Of a stretch of DNA of 64,000 nucleotides, positions 45,798 through 57,362 are shown one piece after another; the first letter of the stretch is position 1, and the number at the start of each line of letters is the position of its first letter. The stretch comes from Aurifilum marmelostoma (lineage: Eukaryota > Ascomycota > Sordariomycetes > Diaporthales > Cryphonectriaceae). The notes under the pieces are model-generated. The model saw only the letters and a program-made list of their open reading frames with translations, was not told the DNA's origin and made no database searches. The stretch spans positions 2,604,001 through 2,668,000 of the forward strand of contig JAMXSV010000028.1 in assembly GCA_027559495.1 (NCBI GenBank), written 5' to 3'. A program made the position numbers and the translations under genes.

Positions 45798-46703
45798 GTG
45801 TGGTGAGATGTAGGTTCAATATTATGATGTATAAGAAGCACACACACAACAAACAACACAGCGCAAGGCGGAAAACTGAAAGGGGACAACTGGTGAGCTT
45901 GTGCAGCGTACTATGCTCAAAGGTCGACGAGTGGATAAAGAGAAAATTGACCTTCTCCAGGCCAGTTTCACAAAATTAGCTTGTCAGGTCTAGAGAAGGA
46001 AGCCGAAAGCCATTCATATTACCTCAGCGTGACGTGGTGGACGGAGTCGCAGTCTTGAAACTTTCCGCTGGCCACGGATCTTGCCGAGGCCTGATTCGAC
46101 AACCACTAGACCACATGCTCAAGAACAGGAAAACTGTTGGATCCAACCGTTGCCATTATTGTACATAAAAGAAGAAATGGACATGTCTCGACCCACAGTG
46201 TTCTTCTCATGGTGCCCATGTGCATACTTGGAGCAATTGGCGAGGGAAAACAAAAGACTGAAAGGTCTGCGCAGACTCCATTGTCTCAGCTTGGGCATTT
46301 TCAAACATACTTTTAGTCTCTTCATTCTTCATGGTGTACACCTTTCATGCAGACCTGAAAGCTAACACTGAACTCGAGGATCCTAGAGGACGCATGCATG
46401 TTTATGTGAGGGGGGGGGGGGGGACATCGCTCCCAAGCTTATGACAGGGGTTCACCCAGCCAAGACTGGGTTCCAGCAGTCCCACACAGGCCTACACAGG
46501 CCTTATCGATAAGTCAACTGCCTTGTGCCATCACTGGAGCTGTGCTGAATATCTGCACTTTTGTAACTTCCAGAGCTTTTGGTCACCGATTTAGGAATTC
46601 AACAAACTCCTTTGCTTGGGAAAAATATACTTCAGAATTCTAGGCTTACTGACTAGGCTGTTCTTCAGCACAAGCGACAAGAACAACTTCAAGTTTTGCG
46701 AAC
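45798..46703. other. Divergent promoter region FAR-17a-like / PPWD1-like
   Basis: About 900 bp. It contains a G14 run (46410-46423), a short hairpin ACCCAG/CTGGGT near 46453-46470 and a repeated CACAGGCCT word near 46485-46503. A tRNA-like word on the minus strand near 46115 was checked and rejected. No gene is supported. Confidence 0.6.
46410..46423. repeat. G14 homopolymer
   Basis: A run of 14 G in the divergent promoter region. It is a candidate for length error in sequencing, and could form a quadruplex only with neighbouring runs. Confidence 0.85.
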
Positions 46704-48779
46704 ATGGCAGACGACGATGCGAAGTCGCAAAAGCGAGACCGCTCCAAGTTCGAAGACGACGGCAAGCCCAACCTAGCATCTCTCCGCCGTTTGTCTGGCT
46801 CTAGACCTTGTCGCAACTGACCGTCATATCCAACAGATGACTCCTCCTCCTCAGACGATGACATGGGCCCGCAGCTCCCTTCGGCGGCCGCCCCCAAGAA
46901 GAAGCGCCGCGTGCTGCCCTACGAGAAGCTCTACGTGTCGGCACTGCCCAAGTCGACCCGTTACTCCAAGTCACTCATGCACAAGGAGCCGCTCTCCTTT
47001 GTGACCATGACCCCAGGCGGCACTGATTTCCTGATCACGACATCTGCGGACGGGGTTGCCAAGTTCTGGAAGAAGGTCGCAGAAGGGATCGAGTTCGTCA
47101 AGGAGTTCCACGCCCACCAGGGCGAGGTCCGTTCCGTGTCGGTCAGCGCGGACGGCCGGAGCTTCGCGACAGCGGGCATTGACAAGACGGTCAAGATCTT
47201 CGACGTGGTAACCTTTGACCTGCTGGCTATGCTGCCTCTGGATTATACACCGCGGAGCATCTGCTGGGTGCACAAGAAGGGGGCCAGCCTGCCATTGCTT
47301 GCCGTCTCGGACGATAGCAAGCCTGTGGTGCAGATATATGACGGCAGGGGGGAGAGGCAGGAGCCTGTACATACGATCACGGGACTGCATAGGAGCCCCG
47401 TCCACCTGATGGCGTTCAATAATGCATACGACTGTGTCGTCTCGACGGATGAGGGCGGTATGGTCGAGTATTGGAGTCCAGGCGCCAACTACGAGAAGCC
47501 GGACAGCGTTTTCCAGCTCAAGAGCTCGACAAATCTGTTTGAGTTCAAGAGGGCAAAGTCTGTGCCGACGTCCTTGGCCATATCGCCCTCGGGACACCAG
47601 TTTGTCACCATGTCGACGCCGGATCGCAAGATCAGGGTGTTCGAGTTCGCAACTGGGAAGCTACACAGGACGTATGATGAGTCCATGCAGGTCATTGAAG
47701 AGATGCAGCAGGCTGGGACGGCCCTGCAGAAGCTGGACCCGGTCGAGTTCGGGCGACGGCTCGCCATCGAGCGAGAGGTCGAGTCGACGACACTTCGGAA
47801 CAAGGCCAATGTGATCTTTGACGAGTCTGGCCACTTCATCATCTACGGCTCCATCACGGGCATCAAAGTGCTAAACACGTACACCAACCAGGTAGTCAAG
47901 GTGTTTGGCAAGGACGAGCAATTTCGAGCTCTCAACCTGGCCATCTACCAGGGCGCACCGCAGAAGAAGGGCGTCACGACCGTCGCAATGGCTGCCTCGA
48001 GCAATCCTCTCCTGGAGGAGGCAGAAGCGAGAGATCCAATACTTTTCGCGACAGGCGTGGGAAAAGTCCGGTTCTACATGTTTACCAACGAGGAGGAGAT
48101 ATCAAAGTCCTCGCGGGATATACAGAACGAGCGGTTGACGCAGGAGAGCAAAAAGGCCAAGGTGGTCAAAGAGGAGAAGAAGGCCGAGACCGGCACTGCG
48201 GCTGTGATACACACCACATATGGTGATATCCACATCCGGCTGTTCTCAGACGCTGCGCCAAAGGCCGTGGAGAATTTCGTGACGCACTCGAAGAGGGGAT
48301 ACTACAACAACACCATCTTTCACCGTGTCATCCAGAAGTTTATGATACAGTGCGGTGATCCTATGGGAGACGGGACGGGTGGCGAAAGTATCTGGGGCAG
48401 GGAGTTCGAGGATGAGTTCAGCACTTTGAGGCACGACAAACCATATACGGTCAGCATGGCGAATGCAGGGCCGAACACGAACGGAAGCCAGTTCTTCATC
48501 ACCACAGAGAAGACGGTAAGTGTGTCTGCCATGTTTTTGGGTTCTCCTCCCTTCTTCTCTTTTTTTTTTCTTTTCCTTCCCGTCTCCGTCTCTTGATTCT
48601 CCCTTGTGCGAATATCTGCTGACGGGAATTCTGCATTGCAGCCTTGGCTGGATAACAAGCACACAATATTTGGTCGTGCCTTTCAGGGGATGGACGTGAT
48701 ACATCGAATCGAGAATGCTCGGACTCACAAAGAGCGGCCGGAAGAGGATATCAAGATTCTCAACATTGACATTATGTAG
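46704..48779 (+). CDS. WD40-cyclophilin peptidyl-prolyl isomerase (PPWD1 type)
   Basis: A spliceosome-associated cyclophilin with an N-terminal WD40 propeller. Exons are 46704-46788, 46837-48515 and 48642-48779, giving 633 aa. A basic and acidic N-terminus with PKKKRRVLPYEKLY (likely nuclear signal) precedes WD repeats from about residue 60 to 420: SFVTMTPGGTDFLIT, DGVAKFWKK, VRSVSVSADGRSFATAG, DKTVKIFDV and PDRKIRVFEF. The cyclophilin domain fills about residues 478-633: TTYGDIHIRLF, FHRVIQKFMIQCGDP with the catalytic arginine, GESIWGREFEDEF, MANAGPNTNGSQFFIT and PWLDNKHTIFGRA with the cyclosporin-site tryptophan. All active-site residues are present. The first intron is only 48 bp (donor GTTTGT); the second has GTAAGT and splits the isomerase domain. 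Orthologs act in or near the activated spliceosome; the exact role here is inferred. Confidence 0.95.
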
Positions 48780-49800
48780 CTTCAATACCCGGCCTGTATG
48801 GCCACCAGATTCTTTGGCCACTATTACACTCTAGAGCCATCTTTCAAGTAGCGATGTGAAACGTAAAAGCTTTGGCTAAAAGAGAAAGATAAAGTATTGC
48901 GCTACAGAGAAACCATTGTCATATGTCAATCCGACACAGGTCCAAGTAGACGACTCAGCATGCATAACAAAATCCCATGTTGCAGGTCTTGTTGAAGAGA
49001 GTAAAGAGAAGAAAGGGAAATAGAAAAAAGAAAAGTGAGAAGGGCAAAAAGATAGATGGAGAATACCTCCCACAATCACCACTACCACCACCACACACAC
49101 ACGCCCAGACCCTGAATCGGCAATTAACCAAAACCGCTGCAGCACTATGACCCGGTGCCGGTGGTGCGGCGCGCCCAGTCACATGCGGGATAGCGCTGAT
49201 GACAGGAGAAATTGTGGGTAGCAACTTCTCCATGCCTAGCCTTATCAGTGCCCCCCCCCCCCTCTTTCCAAAGGGTGTTTGGGGGGCCGTCCTTGCCTGC
49301 TGCGTTAGTAAAGTAAGCACAGGGTCTCTCTCTCTCTCTCTCTCTCGCTCCTCCTCTTAGTCGGGTTGGTTAGTTTAGGTCTTCATTGACGCGGGCACAA
49401 ACCCCTCTAGACGATCCCATATCTGTCATGTTTTCCAAGCCCAAACTTCATCATCTCTCCTCCCCATGAAGGAGATCCTCTATCTCTCCCCTCTTGGTCA
49501 TGATAATATCTTGTCTCCCTGGACGATCGGCTGTTGAGCCGAGGCTTTGACCCCCCCACAACGTCGAACACTGGATCAGCTGCAACACAGCCCACACTGA
49601 GACCAGGCCATAGAGGCCGTCCCCACTCACTGCTGCTGCTGCTGCTGCTGCTCTTGTCACAACATCGTGCTGACACCACTTTCCGATAAATCTGAGTGGA
49701 TTATGGGGGTGTCCATCATCAACGCCGCTCTTATTGGCCCGTCAACGACCGAGGAACGACAGCAGGTCAGAGTGCACAGGAACAGAAGAGGGCTGCGGCG
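48780..49800. other. Intergenic region PPWD1-like - Zn2Cys6 gene
   Basis: About 1.0 kb. It contains the 3' end of the PPWD1-like gene and the promoter of the transcription factor, with a CT repeat at 49325-49346, a C11 run near 49252 and a CTG repeat at 49631-49653. No gene is supported. Confidence 0.6.
49325..49346. repeat. (TC)11 repeat in the Zn2Cys6 gene promoter
   Basis: An uninterrupted TC tract, about 450 bp upstream of the transcription factor ATG. Such tracts are common in fungal promoters. Confidence 0.85.
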
Positions 49801-52704
49801 ATGCCTCGACCTAAGAAGCCTGGTGCGCCGGAACCCAAGAAGAGGAGTAGAAATGGGTGCTGGTAAGCATGCTGCATGAGAAATAGAAGGGCCCTTGACT
49901 CCCCCAAGGGTGAGTATGGCATGATTTTGTGCTGACTTCCTGATAGGAATTGCAAGGCCAGGAAGGTAAAGTGCGACGAGGCACGCCCTGTCTGCGTCAA
50001 GTAAGTCGACTTACCTATCTCTCTCTCTCTCTCCCTCTCGCACACACAGCTGCCTCATAAGTTGCCTCTCCTGTCTTCAAGTGAGGACTTGAGATTGTCA
50101 TCTTGGTTACCAGTTTCCAAAACCTTTTGAGGCTCCACACCGGCACGTTCTCGTCCCCGCCGTCCGTTGGTGTGGCAGGAGGAAAAAAAAGGAAGGAAAA
50201 AAAAAAAACAATGCATTTGTCAAAGATGCCGTCCTAATCACACGATATTAGCTGCCAGAGGACCCGTGAGGTGTGTGACTATAGCATTCGTCTGAATTGG
50301 GAGGGCCGGAAGAAGAAGAACCCAGGCTTCGAGACCATCTTGTTCCAGACACCCTCGGAATCTTCTTCGAGCTCGCACCATCCATATACCCGCCGGCCAT
50401 CCGACGCCAAGAGCAGCTCGTCTACGGCCACGACATCACGAGCGCCAGAGGATCACATCTCACCCTCCGTAGCTAGCCCTAGAACCGCCGAGAACCTCGT
50501 CATCCCGCGCTCGGAGCCTCATTCTGCCGGTCTGATTCCGGCTACTAACTTCAGGCCGGTGGTTTTCACTGGGCAGCTGCCCGCCCCAGCCAGAGAAGAT
50601 GGGGAACTTCCGCCTCTGTGCTCGCCCGATCTTGCCAGTCCCATCTTCTCACAACCTCGAGCCCTCACCAACGCGGCCCGCGGAGCCTATGTTGCGTCAC
50701 CAGAAGCCAGCCAGGCTGGTGCAGCACGTCCACCACCTCATAAGCGGCTGAGATACAGCGTCGACCTCGATGCGCCCCGTCCCCTTGCACAGATCTCACC
50801 TCCAGTCTCGAACAACGATCCAAGCTCCGAGGCCGCAACGCCTCGGCTCTTCTCGTCGAGTACCGCAACCGTCCCAGCAGCAGCCGGATCTGTTGATTCC
50901 CCCTTGACGCCAGCGGCATCATCTCCGTACAGCGAGGACGGGGTCCTACGCCCCCCTGGGTCGAGACAGACGACGCTGGCATCGCCGGACATGCACCGAA
51001 TGTCTGTCAGCTCTCTCTTGTCTGGACCACCGGGCCCGGCGGGCGCAGTGCACTATGCACCACCATCACAGAGGACAGTGAATGCGAGGGAGAACTTATG
51101 CCTGTCAGATGTCACCACGTACTATGGGCTGGACCCCGGGTTCCCAGATCTAGACCTAGGGCCGAATGACGATGCCCATGGGATTATGGACCTGCAGCTG
51201 GGCAAGACACAGTTCCACGTCGAGCTCAATGACCCCTCTACTGCTGCTGCCCAGGATGGCACGACGAAAGAATCGAGGGCTGCCAAGGGATTCCACGAAC
51301 AGCCCCTGCAGGTGCGCATACCTCGCGACCTGGAACCATTACCGGCCAAGCTGCTCGAAAACCCGATGAACCTTCTCTACTTCCACCACTTTATGAATCA
51401 CACAGCGAAAGCCCTTGTCCCGCACGACGACGAGCAGTCCAACCCATATAGGCACGTTCTCCCGCAGATGGCTGTCAAAAACGACAAGCTACTGAGTATC
51501 ATGCTTGCATATGCTGGTAAGTCCAACGTATCTGGCACCCACTGAGTTTCGTTCTCTTCATCCTTCCCCCTTGCGCTTGTTTCTTGCTCTCTCTCTGTGT
51601 GTGCTGACACCTCTCTCAGCGTCTCACCGTGCCCATCTCCTCGGTCATCCGGAGCCAGCTACGCGTATCGCACACTGGATGCAAGATATCTTTCCTGCCC
51701 TCAGGAATGCACTCAACGATCCCTCGCAGTCTATTTCCAACGAAAATATTGCAACGGGGATTATGCTTGCCTCGCTGGAGATCGTCAGCCCTACAGCTTT
51801 CGGCGTGGCGATTCCCTGGCAGCGCCACCTGGGCCTCGCCCGGGAACTTATCAACTCGCGGAACGACGGCATCCGATGGACGCGCGAGTGGAAGGAGGAA
51901 GACCAGGTGCGTGCCTTCCTGTGGAGCTGGCTCGCCTACCTGGACATCTTGGGCACGCTCAGCGGCGGGCGGGGCCAGTGTTCGACGGCGTGGATCCTCG
52001 AGTACCAAAAGGACGAGTACGAGGAGGAGTGGGACGAGATCGACTGCATAATGGGCGTGACGACGCGAGGGGTGTACTTCCTCGCCCAGGTCGCCGAGCT
52101 AATCAAAGAGTGCGACGTCCTGCGCGCACGCGACTCCCAGTCAATGGCGGCGAGGCGGGCAGGAGACCGGACTGCTGCTGCTGCTGCTACTGCTACTGCG
52201 GCCCTCAGAGGCGATACCTGGCAGCCGCCCAGCGACATCCTGCACCGGGCATGGGCTCTGGAGGCGAGTGCTACGGACTCCATGTCCAGGCCGCCACAGC
52301 CCTGTAAGCACCTTCACGCATCGGGCAGCGTTGCGCGCTGGGAGCGACATGAGATCACGGCGCTGAACGAGGCGTTTCACTGGGCGGGGTTGGTGCATTT
52401 GCACCGGCGGGTGCTCGAGCGCCCGTCGAGCCATGCGGACGTGCAGGCGGCCGTGCTCAAGATCCATGCGTGTCTCGACATCGTGTCCCTGGGCGGAACT
52501 GCCGAGGCGAGCATGCTGTTTCCGCTGTTCACGGCAGCGTGCGAGACAGCCGGAGAGGAACGCCGGAGGGTCGTGCGGGAGAGGATGGACAGCCTGAAGC
52601 GGAGCGGGTTCCTGCAAGTCGAGAGGGCAAGGGCGGTTGTAGAGCAGGTGTGGGAGACGGGGCAGCCTTGGGAAGCACTGCTGACTACCGAGTTCATCGG
52701 GTGA
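49801..52704 (+). CDS. Zn2Cys6 transcription factor with Fungal_trans_2 domain
   Basis: A fungal-specific nuclear regulator; targets are unknown. Exons are 49801-49862, 49947-50000, 50252-51516 and 51620-52704, giving 821 aa. The binuclear zinc cluster is built from three exons: KKRSRNGCWNC, KARKVKCDEARPVCV and NCQRTREVC, with the spacing C-x2-C-x6-C-x5-C-x2-C-x6-C. The second exon is only 54 bp and the next intron (50001-50251) is 251 bp, long for this window. Residues 60-330 are serine/proline-rich linker. From about residue 365 the helical regulatory domain includes LENPMNLLYFHHFMNHTAKALVPHDD, HLLGHPEPATRIAHW, GVAIPWQRHLGLARELI, SWLAYLDILG and LCAL-type helices ending in WEALLTTEFIG. This layout matches Pfam PF11951. 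An alanine/threonine run lies near 52175-52205. No adjacent cluster suggests its target pathway. Confidence 0.93.
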
Positions 52705-53332
52705 ACAATGATGATGATGCTGCTGCTGCTGCTGCTGCTTGTGTGGCCTCTATTTAAATTCTATTTCACATGTATTTCGATAAGAGCAGGCTGGACCAGG
52801 AGCATGGTGCGCCAGCCAGCGGAAGCAAATCTATCAGCATATAAGCATCGTCATCATCACCGAAATCACCATGAGCTGGGCCAATTGGATCTTGGACCCA
52901 GCGCACCATCCTTAGTACTTCTGTTGGTTTTACCTCTCAATACCTCGTGGAGTTTCTCATCGCAGTGCAGCAGGACCCGGAAAGGAGGGGTGGTGGAACC
53001 TGGCTGGTACAACAGATTCGCATTTGTGTGTGAGGAGTGGACGGGTGCCTCGACAGTCGATTGGAGCTGGTGTCTTTCTGGGTCATACTCATGTGTCGCA
53101 GAATGTCGCAGCCCACTTCTCTATTGGAATCACTTCGCAGAGAAGAGCACCGCCGGCTAGATGATTGTCTTTTCATGGCCGATGCCTGCCTGGCGTACAC
53201 GCACAACCCTCCCATCTCGAGCCACTACCAAAGCCTCCTCCTCCTCCTCGATCACCCAAGAGATCAGCCTCGGTTTTTAAGCTCAGCCACCTCGTGTGTT
53301 CTTCCACCACCCTCTCCTTCGCCAAGTCCACA
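52705..53332. other. Intergenic region between convergent genes
   Basis: About 630 bp between the 3' ends of the Zn2Cys6 gene and the DJ-1-family gene. A GCT repeat lies at 52719-52739. Nothing else is seen. Confidence 0.65.
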
Positions 53333-54408
53333 TCAAGCCGTGCTGCTCGCTCCGTAAGGTGCATCATACCTCTGAGGCCGATCCCCCACATCCATCATCT
53401 TGAGCGCAATTTCAGTGATAAGCGGCAAGAACCGGCCGCTCTCCCTGCAGTAAGCAGCAACAAGATCGTTTCCATTCGTGACGCCGCCTAATTTGCCCCC
53501 CCCCCCAAAGGTATCAGCAAACAGATCTCAATTTCTCCAAACAAGGGCAAACTCACCACTGCTCCAAAAGTTTCCGTCTCTGGTCCAGCGCAGCTCGTGG
53601 CCGACCCACTGCACCTCCTCCCCGAAGCGGGCCTTGAGGTCCCCTTGCATGGCGGACGGCCCGCATGCCTTCTTGCCGATGGTGGTGCCGCTGGTGGTGC
53701 TGGTGGTGGTCAACAGGCCCGCCGCTCCGCAGACATAAATGCCGGTGCAGACGCTGAGGATGTCGACTTGGGGCAGGTCGGCGTGAGCCTTGAGCCAGGC
53801 CAGAGCGTCTTTGGTCCCTGTTTTGTGTTGAAAATTTGGGGTTAGCTGGGATTAAACGGGCCCCCGAGACTGGGGACTATCTTGACTCTCTCATTTTTTT
53901 TTTGTTTTCTTTTTCCTTCCAAGGAAATATCAAAGCAGAAGAGAGAGGAGAGGCGGACGGGAAGACAGAACAGGGACATACACTGCTCTCGAGGATCAGG
54001 CCCCGGCACAAGCACAATATCCAGCTTCCCCGGCGCGACATCCGCGTCCGAGAAGTGGTGCGTGAGCTGGATCTTCATACCGGCGGTGAGAGGCACGACG
54101 GATCCGGCCTTGGAGGTGCCTACATAGGAGATGGTGATGTCCTGGGCGTGGTTCAGGAGGTCTGGAGAGGGGAGAAGGGGCTCTATGCCTTGGAGGTACT
54201 TGTGGGAGAGGGCGCCGAAGATGTCGACGCAGGCAGTGTCGCTGGATTTTGTTGAGGGAGAGTGTTAGTTGTTTCGGCTACAATTTATACCTGAGGTTCC
54301 GGGTAGGTAGAAGATCATGTGCTCCACGTACAGAAGCTGGGCTCCCATTCCCACATCCGGAGGGGAGGGGAAGAAGACGCCGATGTGGAGAGACTTGGCT
54401 GGGGCCAT
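53333..54408 (-). CDS. DJ-1/PfpI-family (class I glutamine amidotransferase-like) protein
   Basis: Exons are 54408-54332, 54241-53982, 53817-53557 and 53487-53333, giving 250 aa. Joined, they read MGAQLLDTACVDIFGALSHKY at the first junction and WSSGGVTNGNDLVAAY at the last, the normal order for this fold. The nucleophile elbow VCTGIYVCGAAGLL places a cysteine at the usual site, and WVGHELRWTRDGNFW supplies the histidine region; LVPGPDPREQ carries the loop before it. Fungal members include putative isonitrile hydratases, glyoxalase III-like enzymes and proteins of unknown function; the reaction cannot be chosen from sequence. The first donor is GTACGT inside the LLY codons; a later GTATAA site would break the frame. 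The gene is convergent with the Zn2Cys6 regulator. Confidence 0.88.
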
Positions 54409-57362
54409 GATGAACGATGTCTGTTCTTGGTTGAGGCTTATTGAGTGTATATAAGTGTCAATGACAAAGAAGGAATAAGAAAATTTGATGAAGTTGTTGT
54501 TCAGGTTGCGATGCTGAATACAGCATTATAACCTTTTCAAGGGCAGACGGCGACACCAGCTGTCTTATATCCTGCATCCCCTCCTCTTCCATATTCTCCT
54601 CGGACATGTGCTGGATATGAAGATGATCCGACCGACCAAGATGTTTTAACCCCGAATAATAATGTGTAAAATAAAATAAGGAGTCTAAACAGACGATGTA
54701 GAAAATCCCTCCGAAGCCTCGCGGAGGGTATCGCCGCGTCGTGACTGGATGCCGCCCGCCCGAAACCGCCGCGTCTCTTCGGGACTTAGACAACATAACC
54801 GCTGCCTCAGTACTTCATCGCATGAAGATACTGTACACGTAATTATGTAACTAGATTTTTTATTTTATTTTTTTTGGGCATGATCACAGAAAAGAAAAAT
54901 CACAGGAGGACAATAAAAAAAAAAACAAACGAGGAACCGAGGTCCCCTGCGCACCGAGAAAGAACGTTCTCTTGGGTCGTTGCTCTGTTCTCGACCCGAA
55001 CCCGAGCTCAGCTCCGTCTCTTTTCCCAATCACCCCGACCCAGCCGTGACGGCTTCTTATGATACATATATACGGAGATACTGATCCTGTACTGAGGACC
55101 TAAACATCAATAAAGAAACACGACTCGTACTTCCTAGCAGCGAAGAAAGTAGGGTACGTTGTTTTAGTGCTGCAACATAAACCAGAGCAAACCTACCCAA
55201 CCTACAATCAGCTTGGTACCAACGACAACAAGCTCGACCTCGCCGTTTGTTTCCCTCTTGCTAACAAGATAGTATCTCTTTTCCCAGGTGGAGCATATAC
55301 CTATTGCATATACATGCTATAAATAACCATGTACTTCCTGTAGGTATAGTATGTGTGTCAAATGTCCCCTGGTGCACATCCAAAGATCGACCATCCGTCC
55401 TGGCAGACCACTCACCCACCCACGCACACGCACATACTTTCTCTTACACGTCCTCGATACTGTGCGCCAAGTCCCACAGCCACACACTCTCGCCATCTCC
55501 ATCTCTACCGGGACCATGCCACGCCCATATATACGTGACACAACACAAACACTAAAACCCCACAGCTGATACTTAAAACTTAACCCGGCAACAAAAAGAA
55601 CAAAGTGTATCATGTGGAACCAGAACCGACTCACCCGACCCTTCCCCTTCTTTTCGATTCCCCACGGAAAGCGCCACAACTCGACGCGCGTCACATGTAT
55701 TCTTTTCTCTCTTCTTCTTTTTTGTTCCTGTTTCCCCTGTCCGCGATGAACCCGGGAAACCCTACGCAGCGAGGCGCAAGGTCCTTTATGTTTTCGTATC
55801 GGGGGCAAGTTCTGGGATCCCTTTTCAGCTGATTGCTCTCTCATTGATATGATCCAAGGGGGGGGGGGGCAGATCAAAGGTATTGCGTCATATCAAGAAA
55901 AGGTTTATGGGGAGGAATGAAAGGAAGGGGGGGGGTTTCTCTAGAAGACATATACATACATACATACATACCATGCCATTTACCCTCCTGGTGAGGGCTT
56001 CAACAAGTCTGATTTTTTTTAAAAAAAAAAGTATTATGCTGTGGCTACCCCCTCCCCCCTGGTCAAAAGCCTTTGTTCTTTGTTCTAATTCTTTTTGTTT
56101 TTCTTTCTACTTTTTCCCCCCTTATTACCTAACTATTTAGACACCTGATTCGACTTTTTCATGTGAATATCATAAGGAGTAACGACATCAAGCCCCTGCA
56201 ATCATTTTCAGTGGGCCTTGCAGCAAAGTCATTTTGGTCTGTTTTTTCTTATTCATCCATTGAGAGTCAGATATCATCATTGGTGACTCCCAAGCACTTG
56301 GGCTCAATGGTATTGACCACCAGGTGCTTGAAGCTTGCCTTTGACTTTCTCTGCCCATCTCTCCTTACCCTCTCTACCTGATCATGTTTGCTACACAAAG
56401 TATTCCATACAATACGCCATATTTCTGTCCTGATGGTAAAAGGCTTCCTTTGCCTTTCACACTTTGTTTCAAAGGCACCAATCCGATTGGCAAAGGGGGA
56501 GAGGCAAAAAGGAAGAACGAGCTCCTGTACCTGATCCTCCCTGGAGGGCCCATATACCTTTCACGCCCCCAAAGAGTCATTTCCATAATACTGTTCCGTC
56601 AGAATGTTACATGATAAAATTAGATATTATCGGGCTAGATTCGCATTATTCCTGGCGTCTTTCCTGCCAAAAAGCCCCCTCCCAACCTTTCGTGAGGAGG
56701 CCACCAGGTTTGTCTGGCTGCCCGGCCGAGCTAGCCCTCCCCCTCAGGCCCGGGGCCAGTCTTTGTCGTGGTCCATTCGCCATGTCGTGCAGCGGCGAGG
56801 GCGTTTGTCTGTTGTGAAGATTCCCTCCCGTCGTGGTTGGTATACGGCACCCAATCATTCATTTCCTCCCTTTCTTCTTGTTCTTCTTCTTCTCTCTCTT
56901 TGCCATGTAGCGAACGTAATGCGGCGAACCAGGATACCTCTTTTCCATACCGTTGGCCGCGATTGCTCCTGAAACTCCGGATAAGAACCCCCCCAAAAGC
57001 TGTAGTTGACCCCCCGATTTCTAGATGCCAATGCCGATGCCATGCCATGCAAATCAACATCATGCCTTCTCTATTTACACACGTGCTTCACAGAAAAGGT
57101 GTCCGCTCCAAAAAGAATCTCCATAGTCTCCAAAGGTTTGCACAGAATCGAACGTGTATAGGAGGCGGATTGGGTGAAGGCGCGGCGGGTCTCTTCCTTT
57201 TTTTTTGTTGAGATTGGGTCGAAACGCGGGCGGGGCTTCCAGTCCGGTCGAAGGGCAAGGAATTTTTTTATAAAAAAAAAAAGGTCATTGAAATATCGTA
57301 AGTGAGAAGAAGCGAAAGGACAGGGTCTCTTGTTGTTTTCTTGTTTTCTCGTCAAAAGGTCA
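54409..57362. other. Intergenic region DJ-1-family gene - GT2 gene
   Basis: About 2.95 kb, holding the promoter of the DJ-1-family gene and the 3' end of the glycosyltransferase. It has A/T runs near 54857-54925 and 57200-57290, a G11 run near 55859 and an ATAC repeat near 55950-55970. None of the short frames shows a domain or a coherent splice chain. Confidence 0.55.

Noticed and set aside
46040..46118. tRNA-like word on the minus strand (TGGTCTAGTGG resembling an A box)
   Set aside because: The D stem does not pair, there is no proper anticodon arm, and the downstream TTTCAAGACT is a poor B box without T-stem pairing.
11582..52704. A secondary-metabolite cluster linking the P450, ABC transporter, SDR and Zn2Cys6 factor
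   Set aside because: They are separated by many kilobases and by housekeeping genes, and no core synthase is present.
54281..54332. DJ-1-family exon 1 extending to a GTATAA donor at 54290
   Set aside because: That donor puts the next exon in the wrong frame; the GTACGT donor at 54331 gives the conserved QLLDTACVD junction.
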